Positions 33,312-43,500 of a stretch of DNA of 44,848 nucleotides are shown here, one piece after another (position 1 is the first letter of the stretch; each line of letters begins with the position of its first letter). Below the pieces are notes generated by a model. The model saw nothing but the letters and a program-made list of their open reading frames with translations, was not told the origin of the DNA and did not search any database. Position numbers and translations under genes: made by a program. Source of the stretch: an uncultured Neomegalonema sp. (GTDB taxonomy: Bacteria > Pseudomonadota > Alphaproteobacteria > Rhodobacterales > Rhodobacteraceae); NCBI GenBank assembly GCA_938034615.1, contig CALHLW010000202.1, positions 1-44,848 of the forward strand, written 5' to 3'.

Positions 33312-36053
33312 TCAGACAAAGATGAAGTCATCTGCGGAGAGCATGGTGGTGTCGACCCCGGAAAGCTCGATGGTGCCGGTGCCATAGTCGATCGAAGTGC
33401 CGCCGATGGTGTCCGTGATCGAGAGCGCATCGAAGGTACTCCCGGCGATCGCGAGCAGGTCGACACCGTCTTCGAAGTCGGCAATTCGGTCTGCCCCATC
33501 ATTGTCGTTGAAGACAAACGTATCGGCACCATGGCCGCCGCGCAGAACGTCATTGCCCGCACCGCCGCTCAGAGTGTCGTCACCGAAATGCCCGTTCAAA
33601 TGGTTGTCGGCACCGTCCCCCGTGATCGTATCGTCATGCAGCGAGCCCAGAATCCGCTCGACACTGGTGAAGGTGTCGCCTGCGGCTTCGCCACCCGAAG
33701 CGGTGTTGTTGCCCAGATCGATCGTGACCGCCGTGTGCGATGAGGTGTAATACGCCCAATCATTGCCCGTCCCGCCGTTCAGGGCATCGGCACCGGACCC
33801 TCCGCGCAGAAAGTCATTCCCTGCGCCGCCATTCAGGGCGTCATTACCTACATTCCCGTTCAGATAGTTGACGGCACCGTCTCCGGTGATCGTGTCGTCA
33901 TGGCGCGAGCCGAGAATCCGCTCGACGCTGGTGAACGTGTCGCCTGCCGCGTCACCGCCGGAAGCCGTGTTGTTACTGAGATCGACAGTGATTGCTGCCT
34001 TCGAGGAGAAGTAATACGCCCAATCGTCGCCCGTACCGCCGTGGAAGGCATCGGCGCCCTGGCCACCGATCATAATGTCGTTGCCCGCACCGCCGTTCAG
34101 GGCGTCATCACCGAGATGACCGTTCAGATAGTTGTCGGCGTCGTCTCCGGTGATCGTATCGTCATGGCGCGAGCCGAGAACCCGCTCGACACTGGTGAAT
34201 GTGTCGCCTGTCGCTTCACCGCCGGATGCCGTGTTGCTGCCGAGATCGACAGTGACCGCTGCATCCGATGAGATGTAATGAGCCCAATCAAGGCCAGCAC
34301 CCCCGTTCAGGGCATCGGCCCCTTCGCCGCCGACCAGAATGTCGTTGCCACCGTCGCCGTTCAGGGCATCGGTCCCCGCGCCACCGCGCAGAACGTCATT
34401 CCCCGCTCGGCCATTCAGGGCGTCATCGCCGAAATGTCCGCTCAGATGGTTGGCAACGCCGTCTCCGGTGATCGTATCGTCATGGAGCGAGCCGAGAACT
34501 CGCTCGACACTGGTGAATGTGTCGCCTGCCGCTTCACCGCCGGTGCCGGTATTGCTGCTGAGATCCACACTGATCGCTGCGTTCGATGACGTGTAATACG
34601 CCCAGTCGGTGCCGGTCCCGCCGTTCAGGGCATCGGCCCCTTCGCCTCCGAAAAGAATGTCGTTGCCCGTGCCGCCGTTCAGGACGTCATCACCGAAATG
34701 CCCGCTCAGATAGTTGGCAGCGCCGTCGCCGGTGATCGTATCATCATGGTGCGAGCCGAGAACCCGCTCGATACCGGTGAATGTATCGCCTGTCGCGTCA
34801 CCGCCGGTTGCCGTGTTATTGCCGAGATCGACCGTGACCGCTGCGTTCGATGAATTGTAATAGGCCCAGTCGTTGCCGGTGCCGCCGTTCAGGGCATCGG
34901 CTCCTTCGCCGCCCCGGAGAATGTCATCCCCTGCGCCGCCGTTCAGGACATCGGCACCATCGTCTCCGTTCAGAACGTCATTCCCTGCACCGCCATTCAA
35001 GACGTCGGCACCAGCGCCTCCGCGCAGAAAGTCATTTCCCGCACCGCCGTTCAGGACGTCATCGCCGAGATGCCCGTTCAGATGGTTGGCAGAGTCGTCT
35101 CCGGTGATCGTATCGTCATGGCGTGATCCAAGAATCCGCTCGATATTTGTGAGTGTGTCACCTTCGGCGTCACCGCCGAAAGCGGTGTCGATACCGAGAT
35201 CGACAGTGACCGCTGCGTTCGATGAGGTGTAAAACGCCCAGTCATGGCCTGCGCCGCCGTTCAGGACATCGGCCCCTTCGCCACCGACCAGAATGTCTTT
35301 GCCGCTGCCGCCAAAGATGATGTCGTCCCCGTCGCCCGCGATAACGAAATCATTGCCGCCCTGCGCTTCGATCAGATCCTCACCTTCGGTTCCGATGACC
35401 GTATCGGCGGACGCCGTGCCCTCTTCGTAGGATGCGAAGCTGCGATCGATAGAGATGCTGTCGAATGCCGGAACACCCGTTCCGGCGCCGGGAACGGCGG
35501 GATAGGTTACAGTGACCTGAGCATCTGTCTCGACGATTGAAAGCACGGAATTCAGCTCGACTTCGACGAACGGCGAACCACCGCCGCCGAGCACACCCCC
35601 TACCAGTCCGGAAACCAGTCCAGTGACCAGATCGAGCGCGCCATCCAGAAGATTTTCCGGAGCCATGTTTTCGGCGAGAGTCATCGGGTCTTCATAGATC
35701 TCGACGCGGGAAAGGCCCGTCATTTCAGCATTGAACGAAACAGTCGCTTCCGTTTGCAGCTCTGCAACCTGCTCGGCCATGATGATGTTGCCCGAGGCGT
35801 CATAACCGACGATGATCGTTCCACCGGTGCCTGCATCCATCGACACACTCACATCGCGTGCCGGAAGTCCAAACGCGGCAGTGATGGGCGTGTATTCACC
35901 GGTATCGGGTGCCGTATATCCTTTCAGGACGCGATCTCCCGCCGTATCGGTGTCCAGAAAGACCTCCCCCAGAAAGGTGACGGTATTGTCCTCGAACGTG
36001 TAGAGCGGATTTGCGTCGGAAAGATTGCGATCGGAGAATTCGATGGTTTGCAT
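33312..36053 (-). CDS. RTX calcium-binding repeat protein with 88-residue modules
   Basis: This 913-residue acidic protein has a unique N-terminal region (1 to about 240) with a glycine-rich LVTGLVSGLVGGVLGGGG stretch. It is followed by dense GGxGxDxLx nonapeptides, which in RTX proteins form Ca2+-binding beta rolls outside the cell. Six WAxYxSS...VDL...GDTFTSVERVLGS..DDTITGD modules alternate with the nonapeptides. The C-terminal domain ADTFVFNDNDGADRIADF...ADDFIFV is a typical type I secretion end. The start MQTIEF at 36053 follows GGGGA. The frame upstream of it lacks RTX-type sequence. No secretion ATPase, membrane fusion protein or TolC gene is in the window. A surface or matrix role is likely. 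Confidence 0.9.
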   Translation of the reverse strand: MQTIEFSDRNLSDANPLYTFEDNTVTFLGEVFLDTDTAGDRVLKGYTAPDTGEYTPITAAFGLPARDVSVSMDAGTGGTIIVGYDASGNIIMAEQVAELQTEATVSFNAEMTGLSRVEIYEDPMTLAENMAPENLLDGALDLVTGLVSGLVGGVLGGGGSPFVEVELNSVLSIVETDAQVTVTYPAVPGAGTGVPAFDSISIDRSFASYEEGTASADTVIGTEGEDLIEAQGGNDFVIAGDGDDIIFGGSGKDILVGGEGADVLNGGAGHDWAFYTSSNAAVTVDLGIDTAFGGDAEGDTLTNIERILGSRHDDTITGDDSANHLNGHLGDDVLNGGAGNDFLRGGAGADVLNGGAGNDVLNGDDGADVLNGGAGDDILRGGEGADALNGGTGNDWAYYNSSNAAVTVDLGNNTATGGDATGDTFTGIERVLGSHHDDTITGDGAANYLSGHFGDDVLNGGTGNDILFGGEGADALNGGTGTDWAYYTSSNAAISVDLSSNTGTGGEAAGDTFTSVERVLGSLHDDTITGDGVANHLSGHFGDDALNGRAGNDVLRGGAGTDALNGDGGNDILVGGEGADALNGGAGLDWAHYISSDAAVTVDLGSNTASGGEATGDTFTSVERVLGSRHDDTITGDDADNYLNGHLGDDALNGGAGNDIMIGGQGADAFHGGTGDDWAYYFSSKAAITVDLSNNTASGGDAAGDTFTSVERILGSRHDDTITGDGAVNYLNGNVGNDALNGGAGNDFLRGGSGADALNGGTGNDWAYYTSSHTAVTIDLGNNTASGGEAAGDTFTSVERILGSLHDDTITGDGADNHLNGHFGDDTLSGGAGNDVLRGGHGADTFVFNDNDGADRIADFEDGVDLLAIAGSTFDALSITDTIGGTSIDYGTGTIELSGVDTTMLSADDFIFV
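33489..35240 (-). repeat. Tandem 264-nt modules in the RTX gene
   Basis: Equivalent codons (the WAxY position) occur at about 33753, 34017, 34281, 34599, 34863 and 35235. Four of the five intervals are either 264 nt (88 codons; three of them) or 318 nt (264+54), and the last is 372 nt (264+108). The extra lengths are exact multiples of 27 nt, so modules grew by gain of whole nonapeptide units. Confidence 0.85.
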
Positions 36054-36483
36054 TGTGTGTCCCCAAGTGTTTTGCTGTTGAAGACAGTCTCTCAATAAAT
36101 ACTTGCAAGAACTATTAATAGCTGAATTTGTCAGCAATACATTTTTATCTATCGGGTTCATTATCGAAAATATTACGAAAATTCCCCAAGTAATGGATGA
36201 ATTCAACATGGAATAAAATTTTCACCAAAATTTAGATGAGGTTTTTCTTCTTTGCTCTCCACGGATTGAGCGGCAATCGTCGCGGGCGCGTCATGGGGTG
36301 ATACGCAGAGGGCGAGGTTTCCGGCGCGTTCTGGTCGGCAAGGGGCGGCGACTGAACGGGCGACAGGGTCGGTTTTGCGGAGCCGATAGGGCCGGCGCAA
36401 CCAAGCTCTATGCGGATGCCGGTTTTCGTGTATAGTTTAAATATGAAACTATAGCGCGATCAGTCTGGTCGCATTTCTCTCTA
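36054..36483. other. Intergenic region between divergent RTX genes
   Basis: This 430-bp region lies between the divergent starts of the two RTX genes and has no convincing gene. The left third (36080-36240) is AT-rich and may hold the promoter of the minus-strand RTX gene. A perfect inverted repeat, TATAGTTT (36431-36438) and AAACTATA (36446-36453), sits 30 bp before the plus-strand start. It is part of a motif (CTATAGCGCGAT, 36449-36460) that reappears upstream of the third RTX gene. The function is unknown. Confidence 0.5.
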
Positions 36484-39400
36484 ATGGTTAGAGCGCAGGC
36501 GAGCATCATGGACCCGGTTTTCACTCTCGACGGCAGTTTCTTTATCGACCCTGCGATGACGCACCCGACGGTCATCGGGAATTCCGGTGCGGGAAGCCTG
36601 TCTTTGACCGACGGAACCCTGTCGATCAATCTGGATGACGCCCGGAACACCACATCCTCGTTCGATATCGGTCAGGGCGTTGGCGGCGAGGGCGTCGTCG
36701 GGGTCGCGGGGGTCGACACAACGCTTGAAATCCTGAGAGAGACGGGTTCGACGCTTCCTGCGGGGATTGCGCTTGGCACATCGGGGGCGCGCGGCACCCT
36801 CGATATCCGCAATGGCGGGGCGGTCATCATCGACAACCCCACGGGACAAGCCGATCTGGACGTCGAGACGGGTTCCGTTGTTGTGGATGCCGGATCTATC
36901 AGCATATCGGGGACGGAGGCGACATTCACGGTGGGTGGCGCGGGGTCGGCGGTGCTGACTAACGGGTCCAATGTCACGCTTGACGGTACGGTATCCTCCA
37001 CGCTTACGGTCGAGGATGGCGGCACGCTGGAGATCGGTCGCTTATCAAGTATAGTTCTGGGCGATGCGGATGGGCCCACGGGGCTGTTGGAGACATTGGA
37101 TGGCAGTGAGCTGCGGCTGTCACGACAGGGTCGCCAGATTGCCGGCGATGTCGTGATCGGTGACGGTACGCTGATTACTGTTAATGGTGCCAGGGGGCTC
37201 GATTCAGGATTGCTTCACACTGGCAGCAGCTTTGATTTCGCGGATACGGTTACTGTGAACATCACGGCTTTGAATGTGCATGAGAATGAATTTTTCCACT
37301 CTATCCTCATTGTTCACACCTCTGATCCGGATGCGGATTTCGGGCTGGATGCAGATTTTCTTGAGAACCGCCTGACAACTGACGCTTCTCTGCGCGATGT
37401 TGAGCACGGTCTGATAGAACATACGGCTCTCAGCGGGCCAAAAGCGCTCATCTTCGCCATCCTGCCGGTTGAAGAGGAGGCGGGGCAGCGTATTACCACT
37501 TTCGGCGCGTTGGCAGATGCTGTTCTCGAGCATGATACGGGCACGGGGCTTACTAATATGCAAAGCCAAAATGTCGAAGGTTATTTCCAAAATATCGAAG
37601 GCATTCGCGTTCCGCAACTTGATGGATCGGTGGACATCACGGGCAGCGGTGTGTTTTTCGTGGATGCTGGAGACGGCGACGGCACTATCAATCTGGACAT
37701 CGGCAGGAAGGTCGTCGACGGGGGCGATGGAACGGATACGGTCATCTATTCGGGCAACCGCCGCGACTATACGATAACGCGGGATACCGAGTCGATCACC
37801 GTCACCCAAGGCGGTCTGACCGATACCCTGACGAATGTCGAACGTATCGGCTTCGATGATGAAACGCTGACTTTGTCGTCCCTGTCTGACCATATCGTCG
37901 ATACCGCCAGCGATAGTATCGACCCCAATGATGGCCTGACCTCCTTGCGCGAGGCGCTGCTGCTCTCGAACAGCGAAGAAGGACAAAGCCTGATTGAATT
38001 CGATGCCGCCCTGTCCGGCGCGACGATCACGTTGGCACTGGGTCAACTCGAGATTACAGACGATGTGATCATCGAAGGTGATATCGGTCTCGATGGCACC
38101 AATGACATCACGATCTCAGGCGATGATGCGAGCCGCGTGTTCTATGTCTCGGGCGGCACGTCTGTCCTTGGCGGTCTGACGATTGCCGATGGCCGTGCGG
38201 AAACGAACGAGGCCTTCGTCACTGGTGGGCCGGGAACGCCGGAATTCGGCGAAGGCGGAGGAGTTTGGACCGGGTTCGGCACGACTCTGACAATCGAGCG
38301 TAGTACGATCCGCGATAACCGTGCCGTCGATGATTTTGGGTTTGTTGGATACGGTGGTGGCATTTCCAGCCGGGGTACACTGGCGCTCAGGGATAGTACG
38401 GTGTCCGACAATACCGCTGATTTAGGTGCGGGCGGCATCGTCAATTTCGGCGCGGCATCGCTCATCAACACGACCGTTGCAAACAATACTGGCGGTGAAG
38501 CCTATGGCTTCGGGTGGGGCGGTGGGGGGATCTTCAACTATACGCAAAGTCCGCTGATCCTGATCAATTCGACGGTAACCGGCAACACCTCGCCCGTCGC
38601 GGGCGGAGGACTGCAGCAATTGGTCGGTGTTCTACCGCCCGCATTGCCTTTGCTGATTAACAGCATCGTGCTGGGTAATAGCGCGCCCGTCGATGCCGAT
38701 GTCTCCGGCCCGGTCGCGTCGTCCACCTCTTCGATTATCGGTGGTGTCTCTGCCGCCGATGTTTTTGCAATGACCTCGACGGTCGGTGACGGCGTCTCTG
38801 CCGGCGTGTTGGCCGACAACCGTGGACCGGTACAGACGGTGGCGCTGCGCGGTGATGCTTCCAATCCGGCGCTCGATATTGGTCAGGTGACCGGGAACCT
38901 GATGACCGATGCGACTGGCGTGACACGTAATTTTGACTTTGCCGGGGTGAATAACGGCGGCACGGTCGATGCCGGAGCGATCGAATTCGTGCCGTCCATC
39001 GTTGCCAGCGGAACAACGGACGACGAATCTTTGTTCGGCAATATTCTTGACGATACGCTGGTGGGCGGCGCTGGAAATGACAGCCTGTTCGGTCAACCCG
39101 GCAATGATCTCCTCGTCGGCGGCGAGCTGGCCGATCTGTCGAACACGGCAGGGGGGCAGGTTTATCGTCTCTATCAGGCGACGCTGGACCGTGCACCGGA
39201 CACGACGGGCTTCGAGGGATGGGTCGATATCCTTGAAAGTGGCAGCAACGACCTGCAAGGCGTCGTCGCAGGTTTTGTCGGCTCGGTTGAGTTCCAGGAC
39301 ATCTACGGAAGTTTGGACAACACCGATTTCGTGACGCTGCTCTACGGCAACGTGCTGGAACGCGCGCCGGATGAGGATGGTCTGAACGGTTGGCTGGACG

Positions 39401-40170
39401 CCCTGAACACGGGCACCAGCCGCGCGCAGGTCGTGACCGGCTTCTCCGAAAGCGCGGAGTTCAGGGCCGATACGAGTGTTCCGGCCAGTGCCTATGCCGA
39501 CGCTTTGGAAAGCCGCGCCGAGTCCGGTTTCTACGACGACGTGTATCGGCTCTTTCAGACGACGCTCGATCGCGCGCCGAATCCTGCCGGGCTAGCGAGT
39601 TGGAGCGAGCAACTGGCGGATGGGCAATCCTATACCTCCGTCGCAGCCGGGTTCATCAATTCAGGTGAGTTCCGCAACACCTATGGCGACCTCGATGACA
39701 CCGATTTCATCAAACAGATCTACCGCAATGTCTTGGGCAGAGAAGTGGACGGTCCGAGTCTACTGGGATGGCAGGCCGTGATCAGGGACAGCACACGTGA
39801 GGACGTGGTAAGAGGGATTGCTCAAAGCCCCGAATTCACATTTAAAGCGGCGCCGGATGTCGACGCTTACATGAAGGAGCAAGGCGGCAACACGCTGGAT
39901 GGCGGGGCAGGCAACGACACGCTCTACTCTGGAACGACCGCCGATACCTTCGTCTTCGACGCCAGCGAGGATGGCAGCGATATCGTGCTGCAACTCGACA
40001 CTTGGGACACGCTACAATTCGAGGACTTCGGCTACGCTTCGGCGGCAGAGGCCCGCGCGAAGATGTCGGCAGTCGGGTCCGATGTCCGCTTCGCAGATGA
40101 AGGCGTCACCGTCACCTTCGCTGGGGCCAATCTCGCCACCATGCAGGAGGTCGATTATCTCTTTGTGTGA
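36484..40170 (+). CDS. Large beta-helix / RTX / DUF4214 secreted protein
   Basis: This 1228-residue acidic protein begins with an N-terminal beta-rich passenger-like region with GTLDIRNGGAV-type repeats (about 1-380). It continues with a right-handed beta-helix region (about 480-830: SLREALLLSNSE, DDVIIEGD, GGISSRGTLALRDSTVSDN, LINSTVTGNTSP) and RTX nonapeptides (about 845-885, GGAGNDSLFGQPGND). About four DUF4214-type units follow (about 890-1130, VYRLYQATLDRAPD...). The end ADTFVFDASEDGSD...EVDYLFV is like type I secretion C-termini. Two starts are possible, ATG 36484 or 36508. No signal peptide is visible, consistent with type I secretion. It is probably a surface adhesin or matrix protein. 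Confidence 0.85.
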   Translation: MVRAQASIMDPVFTLDGSFFIDPAMTHPTVIGNSGAGSLSLTDGTLSINLDDARNTTSSFDIGQGVGGEGVVGVAGVDTTLEILRETGSTLPAGIALGTSGARGTLDIRNGGAVIIDNPTGQADLDVETGSVVVDAGSISISGTEATFTVGGAGSAVLTNGSNVTLDGTVSSTLTVEDGGTLEIGRLSSIVLGDADGPTGLLETLDGSELRLSRQGRQIAGDVVIGDGTLITVNGARGLDSGLLHTGSSFDFADTVTVNITALNVHENEFFHSILIVHTSDPDADFGLDADFLENRLTTDASLRDVEHGLIEHTALSGPKALIFAILPVEEEAGQRITTFGALADAVLEHDTGTGLTNMQSQNVEGYFQNIEGIRVPQLDGSVDITGSGVFFVDAGDGDGTINLDIGRKVVDGGDGTDTVIYSGNRRDYTITRDTESITVTQGGLTDTLTNVERIGFDDETLTLSSLSDHIVDTASDSIDPNDGLTSLREALLLSNSEEGQSLIEFDAALSGATITLALGQLEITDDVIIEGDIGLDGTNDITISGDDASRVFYVSGGTSVLGGLTIADGRAETNEAFVTGGPGTPEFGEGGGVWTGFGTTLTIERSTIRDNRAVDDFGFVGYGGGISSRGTLALRDSTVSDNTADLGAGGIVNFGAASLINTTVANNTGGEAYGFGWGGGGIFNYTQSPLILINSTVTGNTSPVAGGGLQQLVGVLPPALPLLINSIVLGNSAPVDADVSGPVASSTSSIIGGVSAADVFAMTSTVGDGVSAGVLADNRGPVQTVALRGDASNPALDIGQVTGNLMTDATGVTRNFDFAGVNNGGTVDAGAIEFVPSIVASGTTDDESLFGNILDDTLVGGAGNDSLFGQPGNDLLVGGELADLSNTAGGQVYRLYQATLDRAPDTTGFEGWVDILESGSNDLQGVVAGFVGSVEFQDIYGSLDNTDFVTLLYGNVLERAPDEDGLNGWLDALNTGTSRAQVVTGFSESAEFRADTSVPASAYADALESRAESGFYDDVYRLFQTTLDRAPNPAGLASWSEQLADGQSYTSVAAGFINSGEFRNTYGDLDDTDFIKQIYRNVLGREVDGPSLLGWQAVIRDSTREDVVRGIAQSPEFTFKAAPDVDAYMKEQGGNTLDGGAGNDTLYSGTTADTFVFDASEDGSDIVLQLDTWDTLQFEDFGYASAAEARAKMSAVGSDVRFADEGVTVTFAGANLATMQEVDYLFV

Positions 40171-40173
40171 ACC

Positions 40174-40196
40174 GTACGAGAGAGCTGTTCTCGTAC
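40174..40196 (+). terminator. Hairpin after the beta-helix/RTX gene
   Basis: GTACGAGA (40174-40181) pairs perfectly with TCTCGTAC (40189-40196) around a 7-nt loop, 4 nt after the stop. No T-tract follows, so it is either a weak or factor-dependent terminator, or an mRNA end stabiliser. Confidence 0.5.
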
Positions 40197-40531
40197 TAGA
40201 GTGAAACGCAATCAAGATGAGTGAAAATTGCCCCAAGCGTGGGCACTTTTTACAGGTCTGGATATCCGACCGCTATGCCGGTCAGCAGACCCTTGCAACG
40301 TGAGGAATTTGCGACATTTAAGCACGGGTTGCGTGAGGGTGACGGGTATTAACGAGTTTTTGTTAAAAACTAACATCCCAACATTAATATATAATGTAAA
40401 ATATACAATGTACGTGAAAGCTCAAGATATCCTTTGAAAAATGTAAACTATCCTATAGCGTGATTCTTGCTGCCGGATTTCCTTTAGGGTTGTCTAGTGT
40501 TGCTTAACCGAGTTTTCGTATAGGAAATATC
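40197..40531. other. AT-rich intergenic region before the third RTX gene
   Basis: This region holds no convincing gene. From about 40345 it is strongly AT-rich. It contains inverted repeats GTTTTT/AAAAAC (40356-40370) and ACATTA/TAATGT (40381-40397), the latter including a perfect TATAAT at 40390-40395. A CTATAGCGTGAT motif lies at 40453-40464, also seen 24 bp before the 36484 gene. It is probably the promoter and leader of the following gene. AGGA (40522-40525) precedes the ATG. Confidence 0.5.
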
Positions 40532-43500
40532 ATGGTCGATCCCAACCTTTTCACGACTGTATCTGACAATACGCTGTTGCCATTTGGTCAGAATCTTTTG
40601 ACGCAAGGCGATGACAACTCTGAACAATTTGATATTAGCGAGATATTCGAGAACGGCTTCTCGTTCGGAACCCGTAATTTCACAGAGCTTTTTCTTCAAA
40701 CGAATGGCGGTGTGACCTTCCTGCCGACTGGCAGTACGAACATTCGCAACGGCATCGAGAATTTCACGTATGCCATCGCGCCCTTTGCCGATGACCTCGA
40801 CAATCGCACCCTGCCTCCCGGCGCCGATCCCGGTATCTATTTCGATATCAACACGGGTCGCGATTCCGTTGTGGCCACCTGGGTCGGTGTTGGAATTTTC
40901 AGCAATAACATAAGCGAGCCCAATACTTTCCAGATGGAACTCATGGATCTGGGCGGTGGCGATGCCGAGATCATTTTCCGCTACAGCGACATGGGCAACT
41001 CCAACGGCGAATTCCAGATCGGTGCCGTGGCCGATGGCTCGCCGAACATGTTCCTGCGCGGCAGAGACGCAACCGAAGTGCTCGGCGATGCCTCGGACAT
41101 GGACACCCTGGTTGGCAATACCGGCGTCGCGGGCGTCTGGCAGATGCGCGTGATCGATGGTCAGCTTCAGATTGATGATTTCCTCGGCGACGATGTGACC
41201 GGCAATGGCAACGGCAACACCATCAACGGCACTGACCTCTACGACAAAATCAGCGGTGGCGGTGGCGATGACACGATCAATGGCCTGAAAGGGATCGACC
41301 GGCTGAACGGCGATGCGGGCCAAGACACCATCAATGGCGGCGAGGATGACGACATCCTGCACGGCAACGATGATAACGATACGCTTCGCGGCGATGCCGG
41401 CGACGACATGCTCTTTGGCGATGCGGGCGATGACCGGCTGGAGGGCGGATCGGGCATTAACGAGCTGGATGGTGGCGCAGGGGCAGATACGCTGGTCGGC
41501 ACAGGAGGCCAGTCGTTCGCGTCCTATGGCAGTTCCAGTTCGGGCGTCATCGTCAACCTGTCTTCGACTGGTTCGAACACCGGCGATGCGCTCGGTGATA
41601 CCTATTCAAACATTACAGACGTGATCGGGTCGAGCTTCGATGATCAGATCAGCGGCACCAATAATGATGCGAACACATTGCGTGGCGGAGGCGGCAGCGA
41701 CGCGATCGATGGCCTGAACGGCAGCGATGTCCTGTTCGGGGACGAGGGCGACGATAACCTGACCGGCGGGGGCGGAACCGATACGCTGATCGGGGGTGTC
41801 GGGGCCGATATTCTCAATGGCGGGTCGTCCGACGACACGGCAAGCTATCAGGAATCGACGGTATCCATAACGGCTGACCTCGTTGACAGCTCTGTCAATA
41901 CGGGTGAAGCGGCGGGTGACACCTATATCAGCATCGAAGATCTCACCGGCGGCATGGCCGATGACATGCTCTTCGGGACGGCCAGCAACAATGATCTGGA
42001 GGGGCTTGACGGCAACGACATGCTGATCGGTCGCGATGGTACCGACAGATTGGAAGGCGGCGAGGGCGACGACATTCTCAATGGGGGTCTGGGCACTGAT
42101 ACTCTGAGGGGCGACAATGGCACCGATTCTGCCTCCTATGCCGACGCGACCACGGGGTTGACCGCGGATCTCAGCAATTCTGGCAACAATACCGGCGAGG
42201 CAACGGGCGATACATACAACAGTATCGAGGGCCTGATCGGGTCGGCCTTCAGCGATATCCTGACCGGCGACGGCAATAGCAATACGCTGGTCGGTGGTGA
42301 TGGGGCGGATACCCTGACCGGCAACAACGGCAACGATACGCTCAAGGGCGGGGCTGATTCCGACCGGCTCTTCGGTGGATCGGGGGTCGACACGGCCGAT
42401 TACTCGGATGCAACCTCCGCCGTCAGTGCCAGCCTGTTCGACCCGAACAGCAATACCGGCGATGCGCGGGGCGATACCTATTCCAGCATCGAACAGCTGT
42501 TCGGAACCGAATTCGGCGATACGCTGGGCGATAACACGGGTGGCGGACATGGCCTGTTTGGCTTTGGCGGCGACGATATGTTCATCGCGCAGGGCGGCTC
42601 GGACACATATTCAGGCGGCGATGGGATCGATACCGTCACCTTCGAAAACGTCTCGACCTTCGTGACGATCGACCTGGAAACAAGTGCCGACAACCGGGGT
42701 TCGGCGGCGGGATCCAATTTTGTCGATATCGAAAACCTGATCGGCACGACGGCGGCAGACGACCTGCTGGGCAACGTCCAGGACAATATGCTCGTGGGGG
42801 GTGGCAATATCGACACCCTGAACGGGCGTGACGGCGATGATATACTGGACGGTGGTGTGGGCAACGACACGCTCACCGGCGGCGACGGGGCGGACATGTT
42901 CATCGTCAGCGCGGGCATGGGCGACGATGTCGTCACCGATTTCACGCTGGGCACGGATATGCTGGACTACTCGGCGCTGACCACGGCCGAGCGGCAAGCG
43001 GTCACGTTCTCGACGAACGGCGCGGGCGACCGTGTGGTCAACCTTGCCGATGGATCCTCGATGACCCTGACCGGCGTGACCGGAAATTCGGCACCGACGG
43101 GCTTGCCCACGGTGAGCGGCACGTTCCAGCAGAACGAGACCCTGACCGTCGCAACGGATGCCATCGCGGATGCTGACGGGCTGGGCGCTTTCTCGATCCA
43201 GTGGTTGCGGGGGGGAACGGCCATCGGTGGAGCCACGGGCAGCACCTATACGCTGGCCCAGGCGGATGTGGGCCAGAGAGTCACCGCTCAGGTCAGTTAC
43301 ACTGACGACTTCGGCACGGTTGAGACGCTGAATTCAGATCCGGCGGCCGTATCCACGGTAGGAAATGTGAATGATGCACCCACAGGCAGCATTACCATCA
43401 ATGGTACTGCCACCGAGGGGGCGATTCTGACGGCATCGTCTACCCTTGCGGATGCGGACGGCCTTGGTGCGCTGAATTACCAATGGCTGCGTGACGGTAC

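Noticed and set aside
33489-35240. Possible CRISPR-like or minisatellite array
   Set aside because: The regular repeats are coding, in frame, and encode RTX nonapeptide modules. There are no short repeats separated by unique spacers.
36203-36400. A 65-codon frame between the divergent RTX genes
   Set aside because: No ribosome-binding site, arginine-rich composition and no recognisable motif; it runs toward the AT-rich promoter region. Not supported as a gene.
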